DNA of 5,646 nucleotides, taken from NCBI GenBank assembly GCA_045597345.1, contig JAZLJW010000176.1, positions 1 to 5,646 on the forward strand, written 5' to 3'. The DNA is from Treponema_I sp045597345. GTDB taxonomy: Bacteria > Spirochaetota > Spirochaetia > Treponematales > Treponemataceae. Below are positions 1 to 5,548 of this stretch, piece after piece (position 1 is the stretch's first letter; every line of letters starts with the position of its first letter). The notes under the pieces were generated by a model. It saw nothing but the letters and a program-made list of their open reading frames with translations. It did no database searches and had not been told where the DNA came from. Both the position numbers and the translations under genes were made by a program.

Positions 1-1842
1 AATGCCCTGCTCCACCATATCACAAGCAAATGAATACTGATTATTTGTTTCCAGATTGCTGATGACAACATCGATATCTGTCTTCCCGATAAGTTCGTCA
101 TTAGCACCAGACTCTTTCAGATAGTTTGTAATCCAATCCACAGAATGAGGCACCAGATCAATGGGCAGCCCGATTTTTGTAGAAAGCGGCGTAAACCGGC
201 GGTCTTCAAGAGTAATAATCCCCATAAAGTCAAAGTTATTTTTGGTTATCCGCTCAATAACCGCATTCATGGTCTTATAGTTATCAACATTGTAGGTATT
301 AATGAACCCTGCTATATCACCAGTCAACGGATCTTCTACCATTCGGATGATGGTGCGGACCCAGCAATTCTGATTATTATCCAGAATCTGGTGATACTCA
401 TACAACAGGCGCCGCTCGCCGCTTTTAAAACTCTTCTGCAGATGAATGGGTAAGAACAGCGCAAGGAATTGTTCCCGTTCTTCCTTGTTGGGAATGGATT
501 CACTCGTCTGCATCACCAGATCAGACATAGAAATACTGGTATATATATGACCATGTACCGGATTATAGTTATCCGATATCTGATTTTTTGTAATATTGGC
601 ACGTATTGAAGAAACAAGATGGTCAGTATTTGCTTCGCGATGGAACGCAAGCTCCTGATTGAACATCTTTTCCTGTTCTTTCTGGGCAGTAATATCAACA
701 GAACATCCCATAGCCCGCAAAGGCCGGTTCAGCTCATCAAAAATGGTAACATATTTGATATGATGCCATTCGGTACGCAGTCCATTAACCCTGAAGGCAA
801 TATCAGCTTCCGCTGAAACTGTTCCCCGCTGCAATCTCCGGTGAATGTTCAGATAATCTTCAATGGAGTCATTTTCTATGTATCCCTGCTCAATAAAACA
901 CTGGGGAAAGTGTTCCATGGGAAGTGCAGGTATCTGTTTGAGCATGTGATACGGTTCAGGTATAACGGTGCCATTCTGGATGTCATATTCCCATACCGTT
1001 ACATCACTTTCATTAACAACCAGATTAAACCGGCGGCGATGCAATTCGGCTTCTTTTTCAGCACGTGTTTTTTCATCTGCATCCGTAAGAATTCCGTAAA
1101 TCTGCTGATGACCATCATCAGCATACCCACCCCACACACAGCGCAAATGTACATACCGGTACACCTCTGGCGCAGAACGCAGTCTGAACGTTGTTTCATA
1201 CACTTTCTTTACATTAACCACAGTTTCCAGAGCATTCTGGACAATAGGCACATCGTCAGGATAGATAAAGACAAAGGGATTTGCAGCACTTACGGTAAGC
1301 ATTTCCCGCCGTGACATGCCAATTAAGTCAAAAAGACCGTCACTGCAGAATTTTAACGAAATCCGTTCCCCTACATCAAAAAGAATTACTCCACCGGGAA
1401 TATTCCGCAACAATGTTTCATATTTGGAGTTAGCTTCCTGTGCACGACGGCGTTCCGCATGTTCTGCAGAAATGTCGATGAAGGTTACTTTTATGTATTC
1501 CAGGTCATTCTCTGTGGTATGGTACGATAAATTTGAAGTGACGTATTTGGTTTCGCCGTCAAGGCAGATGAGACGGCAGTTGTTACGCTGTTTATGATGC
1601 GTTTCAAGGAGTTTATCAAAAACCCGCAGCGTCCGCTCTTTATCTTCCGGGTGCAACCACTGGATACCATTGACTCCAATAGCTTTCATGGCTGCACGCG
1701 GGCTTGAATAGCCGATAAAGGTAGCTGCCGTTCTGTTTATGAACAGGTACTTAAAGTTGTCATTCGGGTCGATGAACACAATGCCGCATGGCAGTTCATC
1801 AAAGTATTCATAATCCCTTCTTGTAAACCCGAATGCACTCAT
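1..1842 (-). CDS. Multi-PAS signalling protein, N-terminal 614 residues (3' end beyond left edge)
   Basis: The frame is open from ATG at 1842 to the left edge with no stop; an in-frame TAG at 1848-1846 fixes this ATG as the earliest start. I see no signal peptide or membrane segment, so it should be cytoplasmic. There are at least three PAS folds, at about residues 12-128, 141-258 and 272-388. Each ends in a PAS-exit-like strand and charged linker (FIDISAEHAERR, ILTDADEKTRAEKE, SVDITAQKEQEK). Residues about 395-525 form a fourth, more divergent PAS-like unit (ANITKNQ near 415, FINTYNVD near 513-520), and a fifth starts near 535. PAS domains bind small ligands or cofactors and pass a signal to a C-terminal output domain. 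That output lies outside the window; a GGDEF, EAL or histidine-kinase domain is usual. The EAL neighbour 48 bp upstream makes a cyclic-di-GMP output my preferred inference. No Shine-Dalgarno sequence precedes the start. Confidence 0.9.
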   Translation of the reverse strand, partial: MSAFGFTRRDYEYFDELPCGIVFIDPNDNFKYLFINRTAATFIGYSSPRAAMKAIGVNGIQWLHPEDKERTLRVFDKLLETHHKQRNNCRLICLDGETKYVTSNLSYHTTENDLEYIKVTFIDISAEHAERRRAQEANSKYETLLRNIPGGVILFDVGERISLKFCSDGLFDLIGMSRREMLTVSAANPFVFIYPDDVPIVQNALETVVNVKKVYETTFRLRSAPEVYRYVHLRCVWGGYADDGHQQIYGILTDADEKTRAEKEAELHRRRFNLVVNESDVTVWEYDIQNGTVIPEPYHMLKQIPALPMEHFPQCFIEQGYIENDSIEDYLNIHRRLQRGTVSAEADIAFRVNGLRTEWHHIKYVTIFDELNRPLRAMGCSVDITAQKEQEKMFNQELAFHREANTDHLVSSIRANITKNQISDNYNPVHGHIYTSISMSDLVMQTSESIPNKEEREQFLALFLPIHLQKSFKSGERRLLYEYHQILDNNQNCWVRTIIRMVEDPLTGDIAGFINTYNVDNYKTMNAVIERITKNNFDFMGIITLEDRRFTPLSTKIGLPIDLVPHSVDWITNYLKESGANDELIGKTDIDVVISNLETNNQYSFACDMVEQGI

Positions 1843-1843
1843 G

Positions 1844-1900
1844 CACTACATAATAGCACATTTTTTTATTTCAATGCAGTTACACCGCTATTATGCAGTG
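1844..1900 (-). repeat. 14-bp inverted repeat spanning the EAL stop and PAS start
   Basis: The arms are 1844-1857 and 1887-1900, matching at 13 of 14 positions, and the mismatch would be a G-U pair in the minus-strand RNA. The loop is 29 nt and A-rich in the RNA. The upstream arm contains the EAL stop codon (1893-1891). The downstream arm covers the candidate -10 and ends one base before the PAS ATG. No U-run follows it, so it is not an ordinary intrinsic terminator. It could be an mRNA hairpin that hides the start region, or a DNA operator. Confidence 0.6.
1849..1857 (-). promoter_or_regulatory. Candidate extended -10 element in front of the PAS gene
   Basis: On the minus strand the sequence reads TGCTATTAT, an extended -10 (TGn plus a hexamer matching TATAAT at 5 of 6 positions). 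Seven bases (GTAGTGC) separate it from the ATG at 1842, so transcription would begin at or next to the start codon and give a leaderless mRNA. The absence of a Shine-Dalgarno sequence fits. No good -35 lies at the right spacing. The alternative is that the gene is only read through from the EAL gene. Confidence 0.35.
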
Positions 1901-3273
1901 GCTTTTTCCATGAGCATTGTTTCAAACTGACCACAAGGCACCGGTTTACTGAAACAGTATCCCTGAATCAGATGACAGCCGCTTTCTTTCAGGAACTCTA
2001 TCTGGGCACGGTTTTCAACACCCTCTGCAACGGTTTCCAGATTCAGCTCTTTAGTAAGCTGCAGTATATTTTTCAGAATAACCATGCTGGTTTCGCCGTT
2101 ACTGTTAGTATCATCAAGGAATGCCTGGTCAATTTTAACCACGTCAAAACTGTTTCCCTTCATCAGGTTCAGGCTGGAATATCCCTTGCCAAAATCATCA
2201 ATGGACATTTTGAATCCGGCATCATGCAGCTTACGGGCAACATCAGCCAGTAATTCTTCATTTTCAAAATATGCTGATTCTGTAATTTCAATCTCAATAA
2301 GAGAAGGATCAATCGCATATCCTTTGATACTATCAATTACCTTATCAGCAAAGTCTTCGTTATACAAATTGACACGACTGAAATTCACACTGATTGGAAC
2401 CAGTTTTATTCCCTTTTCCTTAAAGGCGATGATTGTCTTACAAACCTGATGGAAAATATAAAAATCAAGACGGGTAATCAGGCCGTTATGTTCAAAAACC
2501 GGAACAAATTCACCAGGGAGCATCAATGTTCCATCAGTGCGGCGCCAGCGTGCCAACGCTTCTGCACCTGCAATCTGTTCAGACTGGGTACTGTATTTGG
2601 GCTGAAAATATACTTCAATGGCGCCATCACGCAATGCTGCATCAAAACTGCTGGAAAGCTCTATTTCTGTACGCTGCTTCTGAAACAACTGTCGGTTATA
2701 TACCCCCAAAAGCTCGTTGCGCTTACCTTTTACCTGACGTTTTGCTGCAACTGCTTTCATACGCATGTTTCCCACAGCTTCATTGCGGTCAACAATCTGG
2801 TATGCACCAAAATGCATCAAAACCATCTTTTTTGACATATTATTCAAAAACTGGGTAAACCGGGACTGCATTTCACTTTTCAGTTTTTCTGATTCACCAC
2901 TTAACAGAAACACAAAATGATCGTATCTGATCCGGGCAGCAGCTTCCTCAGGACCAAGAACATCAAAGACCAGACCTGCAATGGATTTAAGCAGATAATC
3001 ACTCTGTTCATCACCGTAAATATTCCGGTAATAGGTAAAGTTGTCGATATCCATATCCAGAATGAAATATGGAATATTCGGGTTTTCCTTCATTAACCGG
3101 ATAACTTCCTGATCAAAACCGCGTTCAGAAAGCAAACCGGTTAATTCATCATAATCCAGTATTTTTGCTGTTGCTTTCTGACGGCTGTTAAGCGAAAGTG
3201 CAAGATACAGTAAGTAAAGTAAAACAAACGAAAGTAGCACTAGCAGAATATACACTAATGTTGTTGCGACCAC
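1891..3273 (-). CDS. Membrane-anchored degenerate-GGDEF / EAL cyclic-di-GMP phosphodiesterase
   Basis: With a GTG start at 3273 the protein has 460 residues. Residues 1-28 are one long hydrophobic anchor followed by basic residues. A GGDEF fold spans about 41-186: DELTGL is present near 42, but the catalytic signature is replaced by YDHFV at 117-121, so it is unlikely to make cyclic-di-GMP and may instead bind GTP as a regulator. The EAL domain (about 203-456) keeps the residues needed for hydrolysing cyclic-di-GMP to pGpG: QPK at 224, EALAR at 238, N297, the Glu of EIEITES (329), DDFGKGYSS at 359-367, K380, E417 and Q437. An active phosphodiesterase at the inner face of the membrane is expected. 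A longer TTG-started frame (3330, 479 residues) exists, but that TTG coincides with the -35 of a good promoter. The GTG has AAGGGAG upstream. It probably shares an operon with the PAS gene. Confidence 0.93.
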   Translation of the reverse strand: MVATTLVYILLVLLSFVLLYLLYLALSLNSRQKATAKILDYDELTGLLSERGFDQEVIRLMKENPNIPYFILDMDIDNFTYYRNIYGDEQSDYLLKSIAGLVFDVLGPEEAAARIRYDHFVFLLSGESEKLKSEMQSRFTQFLNNMSKKMVLMHFGAYQIVDRNEAVGNMRMKAVAAKRQVKGKRNELLGVYNRQLFQKQRTEIELSSSFDAALRDGAIEVYFQPKYSTQSEQIAGAEALARWRRTDGTLMLPGEFVPVFEHNGLITRLDFYIFHQVCKTIIAFKEKGIKLVPISVNFSRVNLYNEDFADKVIDSIKGYAIDPSLIEIEITESAYFENEELLADVARKLHDAGFKMSIDDFGKGYSSLNLMKGNSFDVVKIDQAFLDDTNSNGETSMVILKNILQLTKELNLETVAEGVENRAQIEFLKESGCHLIQGYCFSKPVPCGQFETMLMEKATA

Positions 3274-3284
3274 TTTATAAAATT

Positions 3285-3291
3285 CTCCCTT
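3285..3291 (-). promoter_or_regulatory. Ribosome binding site deciding the GTG start of the EAL gene
   Basis: AAGGGAG lies 11 nt before GTG 3273. The spacing is long but close to the 12 nt between AAGGGAGG and ATG of the exported-protein gene at the right edge. The alternative TTG at 3330 has no purine-rich sequence in front of it. Confidence 0.5.
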
Positions 3292-3300
3292 AGACCGTAA

Positions 3301-3330
3301 ATTATTACTAATCTTAAAAAAATGGGTCAA
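3301..3330 (-). promoter_or_regulatory. Predicted sigma-70-type promoter of the EAL gene
   Basis: TTGACC (3330-3325, 5 of 6 consensus bases), an 18-bp spacer, then AATAAT (3306-3301, 5 of 6). Transcription would start near 3294, a few bases before AAGGGAG and about 20 bases before GTG 3273. The layout of promoter, start site, Shine-Dalgarno and GTG is coherent and argues against translation from TTG 3330. The region is A+T-rich, so chance matches are easier than usual. Confidence 0.5.
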
Positions 3331-3344
3331 GGTAAAATTTTCTG

Positions 3345-3378
3345 ATTTTTTCGGTTTTAAGTATAATTTTTTCGGTTT
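3345..3378 (-). repeat. 13-bp direct repeat, 21-bp period, upstream of the EAL promoter
   Basis: AAACCGAAAAAAT (minus strand) occurs exactly twice, at 3357-3345 and 3378-3366. The repeats start 21 bp apart, about two helical turns, so both face the same side of the DNA. With transcription starting near 3294 they centre around -57 and -78, where activators often bind. They lie between the MATE stop and the EAL promoter. They contain A-runs, so intrinsic curvature or an UP-like element is another possibility. Confidence 0.5.
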
Positions 3379-3389
3379 ATTTGCCGATA

Positions 3390-4742
3390 CTACATCCTCT
3401 GATGCTCAATTTCCCATTTTGCCAGTTTTCTGTAGCAGGAATAAAACGCAGGAATCAGGAAGCAGTCCGCAAGTATCCAGGCTGCCGGATTTGCAATAAC
3501 CGCAGCAACGTACCCCCATACAGGAACAAATGCGATACCGAACACTGCACGGGCTATCATCTCAAACACGCCGGCAAGGACTGCCAGTTTGCTGAATCCC
3601 ATACCCTGAATCAAAAAGCGGACGATATTAACCAGTGCCAGTGGTATGTAGAAAATGCCGTTCCAGAAAAGAAACAGCTGCACATCAGAAAGCAGCGCTG
3701 TTTCGTTTGCATTTACAAACATCATACCAAGTTGTTTTCCCCACAGCCAGAGCACCAGAAAGGCTGCTATACTATACACACTGCCGATGAGTGTTGCATG
3801 GAATAACCCGGATTTCAGACGTTCCAGTTTTCCTGCCCCGGTATTCTGGCCACCCCAGGTTGCCATGGTAGTACCCAGCGCATCGAACATACAGCAGAAC
3901 AGCATGCTGATTTTACTGGCTGCAGCTATGGCCGCAACGGCATCAGATCCAAGGGTGTTTACGCTGGTCTGCAAAATAACGGAACCAATGGCAGTAATGG
4001 AATACTGTAATCCCATGGGAATTCCGTTACCCAGCAAAACACTGAAATGATGAGGCCGCCATGTAAGATCATCTTTTGTCAGACGCAGAATTTCAAAGTG
4101 ATTATTCATGTAGAAAAAACAGGCAAGACCGGCGACTGCCTGAGAAATAACTGTTGCAAGAGCAGCTCCAGTTACGCCCATCCGGCAACCAAGAATGAAA
4201 ACCAAATCAAGGACGATATTCAGACAGCTGGAAAAAATAAGAAAATACAGAGGAGTTTTACTGTCGCCGACAGAGCGGATAAAACCGGAAACCAGATTAT
4301 ACAGAAAGACGGTAGGGATACCCAAAAAGATAATGCGGACATAGGCCGACGCCTGATCAATGATATTCTCAGGTGTCAGCATAAGGCGGAGCAGCGGTTT
4401 CGTGGCCAATGCAGTAAGCAGGGTCATGCCCGCTGCTATGACAATTGCCCAGAACCAGCTTCCAGCAATGTACTGCCGCATAGTGCGGAAATCCTTTGCC
4501 CCGAATTTCTGAGACACGGGGATGGTAAAACCTGAGCAGATACCGATACAGAATCCGATGATGAGGAAACACACCGATCCTGTTGCTCCCACCGCAGCCA
4601 ACGCTTCTTTTCCAAGAAATTGTCCGACAATTACCGTATCTACAAGATTGTAAAACTGCTGGAAAAGGTTTCCTCCCAGCACCGGCAGGCTGAAACTGAC
4701 AATAAGGTTAAAAGGATTTCCTTCTGTTAAATCTTTGGTCAT
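3390..4742 (-). CDS. MATE family multidrug/toxin efflux transporter
   Basis: This is a polytopic inner-membrane protein of about 450 residues, normal for the family, with about twelve hydrophobic segments in two homologous MatE halves (roughly 14-174 and 235-397). Recognisable family stretches are DLTEGNP at the N-terminus, the first-helix FYNLVDTVIVGQFLG, FIRSVGDSKTPLYF, GIPMGLQYS opening the second half, GQNTGAGK and QGMGFSKL. MATE proteins export cationic drugs, metabolites or other organic compounds using a sodium or proton gradient; the substrate cannot be read from sequence. I place the start at ATG 4742 because relatives commonly begin with M-x-x-DLT-x-G-x-P. GTG 4781 and ATG 4775 are in frame and would add 13 or 11 residues encoded mostly by two palindromes. 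None of the three has a convincing Shine-Dalgarno sequence. It follows the recombinase by 82 bp on the same strand; no functional link is evident. Confidence 0.93.
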   Translation of the reverse strand: MTKDLTEGNPFNLIVSFSLPVLGGNLFQQFYNLVDTVIVGQFLGKEALAAVGATGSVCFLIIGFCIGICSGFTIPVSQKFGAKDFRTMRQYIAGSWFWAIVIAAGMTLLTALATKPLLRLMLTPENIIDQASAYVRIIFLGIPTVFLYNLVSGFIRSVGDSKTPLYFLIFSSCLNIVLDLVFILGCRMGVTGAALATVISQAVAGLACFFYMNNHFEILRLTKDDLTWRPHHFSVLLGNGIPMGLQYSITAIGSVILQTSVNTLGSDAVAAIAAASKISMLFCCMFDALGTTMATWGGQNTGAGKLERLKSGLFHATLIGSVYSIAAFLVLWLWGKQLGMMFVNANETALLSDVQLFLFWNGIFYIPLALVNIVRFLIQGMGFSKLAVLAGVFEMIARAVFGIAFVPVWGYVAAVIANPAAWILADCFLIPAFYSCYRKLAKWEIEHQRM

Positions 4743-4753
4743 ACCTGCATAGT

Positions 4754-4775
4754 AGCGATTCGCTATGCTCAGCAT
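4754..4775. repeat. Two abutting 11-bp perfect palindromes before the MATE gene
   Basis: AGCGATTCGCT (4754-4764) and ATGCTCAGCAT (4765-4775) are each a perfect 5+1+5 palindrome and lie back to back. If translation starts at 4742 they occupy the 5' leader, 11 nt before the ATG. They could be paired operator half-sites, or two small RNA stems (4 bp with 3-nt loops) that could stack. If translation starts at 4775 or 4781 they are coding. Confidence 0.55.
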
Positions 4776-4824
4776 TGTCACTTTCTTACTGTTTTACGTA
4801 TTTTTTTTACTTTTGTACACCAAA

Positions 4825-5424
4825 TCAACGGAATACTCCCATGTGGCGAAGAAATTTATAAAGCGTTGCCGTACTGACATTCAGTTTCTGCGCAAGCCGC
4901 CGCCCCTTGTATCCATCATTCAATAATACGAGAATTTCTGATTCCCTCCCAGACAATTTGTAATGGGTTGCTGGCCCCTTAGGACGTCCCAACCGCACAC
5001 CGCTTGCCTTTTTCAGCGCCAGAGCTTCCCGGGTACGATCCCGTATAAGCTGACGTTCTATTTCAGCACTGAGTCCAAATGCAAAAGCCAGAACCTTAGA
5101 CTGAATGTCATCACCAAGACGAAAGTTATCTTTGATAGTCCAAACCTGCACTTTCTGTTCCATCAAGCGGTTGAGAATGGACATAATCATAAGAAGATTC
5201 CGCCCCAACCGTGATAGTTCGCTGCAGATGATTAAATCCCCTGGCAGCGTCTCATCAAGCAGCTGCCCCAATACCCGTTTGTCCGGAACTTTTGCCCCGC
5301 TTACCGTTTCTTCGTACCAACTGTCAATGGTAATCCTCTGCGTTTCACAAAACCGCTCAATCTCAAAGCGCTGGTTCTCGACTGTCTGCTTGTCCGTACT
5401 CACCCGTATATACCCGTATGTCAA
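4825..5424 (-). CDS. Serine site-specific recombinase, Mpi-like DNA invertase
   Basis: The protein has 199 residues, the normal length for a small serine recombinase. The N-terminal catalytic domain (1 to about 138) has GYIRVSTDKQ with the nucleophile Ser9 and Arg7, SELSRLGRN at 68-76 carrying the active-site arginines, then the long helix AEIERQLIRDRTREAL (120-135). LGRPKG at 145-150 joins it to a C-terminal helix-turn-helix (about 172-196, RRLAQKLNVSTATLYKFL). The enzyme would cut and rejoin DNA through a phosphoserine bond at short dyad sites, in the nucleoid. The stretches VENQRFEIERF and VWTIKDNFRLGDDIQSKVLAFAFGLSAEIE recall the Bacteroides Mpi group of promoter invertases; this is from memory, not from a search. 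The start is TTG 5424, well supported by AAGGGAGGG with 8-nt spacing from GGAGG. It is divergent from an exported-protein gene, as expected if it flips a nearby promoter. Resolvase activity is the alternative. Confidence 0.93.
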   Translation of the reverse strand: MTYGYIRVSTDKQTVENQRFEIERFCETQRITIDSWYEETVSGAKVPDKRVLGQLLDETLPGDLIICSELSRLGRNLLMIMSILNRLMEQKVQVWTIKDNFRLGDDIQSKVLAFAFGLSAEIERQLIRDRTREALALKKASGVRLGRPKGPATHYKLSGRESEILVLLNDGYKGRRLAQKLNVSTATLYKFLRHMGVFR

Positions 5425-5431
5425 AATATAG

Positions 5432-5440
5432 CCCTCCCTT
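5432..5440 (-). promoter_or_regulatory. Strong ribosome binding site fixing the recombinase TTG start
   Basis: AAGGGAGGG on the minus strand, with 8 nt between its GGAGG and TTG 5424. No ATG or GTG is better placed, and the encoded N-terminus (MTYGYIRVST) begins exactly where this family normally begins. Confidence 0.75.
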
Positions 5441-5446
5441 CACGGC

Positions 5447-5474
5447 ATTGTATGTACCAGTAAAGCTTACACAA
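5447..5474 (-). promoter_or_regulatory. Candidate promoter of the recombinase gene
   Basis: TACAAT (5452-5447, 5 of 6 -10 bases) is preceded after 16 bp by TTGTGT (5474-5469, a weak -35 sharing only TTG). Transcription would begin near 5440, leaving a leader that is little more than the Shine-Dalgarno sequence. The weak -35 keeps confidence low. Confidence 0.35.
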
Positions 5475-5526
5475 AACAGGTGTTTATACAAACACGAAGT
5501 AGGCTCGGGCACTCAGGTATTTACTG
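5458..5526. repeat. 7-bp inverted repeat CAGTAAA / TTTACTG in the divergent intergenic region
   Basis: CAGTAAA at 5458-5464 and TTTACTG at 5520-5526 are perfect inverted copies enclosing 55 bp between the recombinase and the exported-protein gene. They could bound a small invertible segment, but a 7-bp match in about 125 bp can easily occur by chance. Confidence 0.3.
5480..5495. repeat. 16-bp dyad GTGTTT-ATAC-AAACAC, possible recombinase or repressor site
   Basis: Perfect 6-bp arms flank a 4-bp centre near the middle of the intergenic region. Extending to 26 bp (5475-5500) gives an imperfect dyad with a central TA and 8 of 13 matching arm positions, a size and shape like the crossover sites of serine invertases. 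It could equally be an operator for either divergent gene. Confidence 0.4.
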
Positions 5527-5528
5527 AA

Positions 5529-5536
5529 AAGGGAGG
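5529..5536 (+). promoter_or_regulatory. Ribosome binding site of the exported-protein gene
   Basis: AAGGGAGG, 12 nt before ATG 5549. It is the exact inverted copy of the recombinase Shine-Dalgarno core at 5433-5440, so the two form an 8-bp inverted repeat around the 88-bp intergenic core. Strong complementarity to 16S rRNA suggests high translation despite the long spacing. Confidence 0.65.
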
Positions 5537-5548
5537 ATTTTTCTAAAA

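Noticed and set aside
145..1597. Plus-strand open frames of 65-157 codons (145-453, 619-816, 841-1314, 1316-1597)
   Set aside because: They are antisense to the continuous PAS reading frame, with no recognisable domains or ribosome binding sites; the minus-strand frame has clear PAS features throughout.
2360..2368. TTATACAAA, shared with the intergenic dyad at 5484-5492, as a second recombinase site
   Set aside because: It is inside conserved EAL coding sequence (encoding LYNED) and lacks the dyad arms.
3381..4535. Plus-strand frames of 131-162 codons opposite the MATE gene (3381-3806, 3655-4050, 4047-4535)
   Set aside because: They are mirror frames of a well-conserved transporter, with His/Cys/Gln-rich composition typical of antisense shadow reading.
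4782..4824. T-rich plus-strand stretch between recombinase and MATE genes as a terminator
   Set aside because: No G+C-rich hairpin precedes the T-run, and the run faces the wrong strand to terminate the minus-strand recombinase transcript.
4798..4826. TTGATT plus AAAAAT as a MATE promoter
   Set aside because: The spacing is about 17 bp, but each hexamer matches only 4 of 6 bases in A-rich DNA; not strong enough to list.
5407..5424. Perfect TTGACA at the recombinase start codon as a -35 element
   Set aside because: No -10-like hexamer lies 16-18 bp downstream, and the TTG is well supported as the start codon.
5461..5548. TATACA, TATTTA and a GGGCAC sigma-54-like motif as promoters for the exported-protein gene
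   Set aside because: None has a partner element at the correct spacing, and the sigma-54 candidate lacks the -12 GC.
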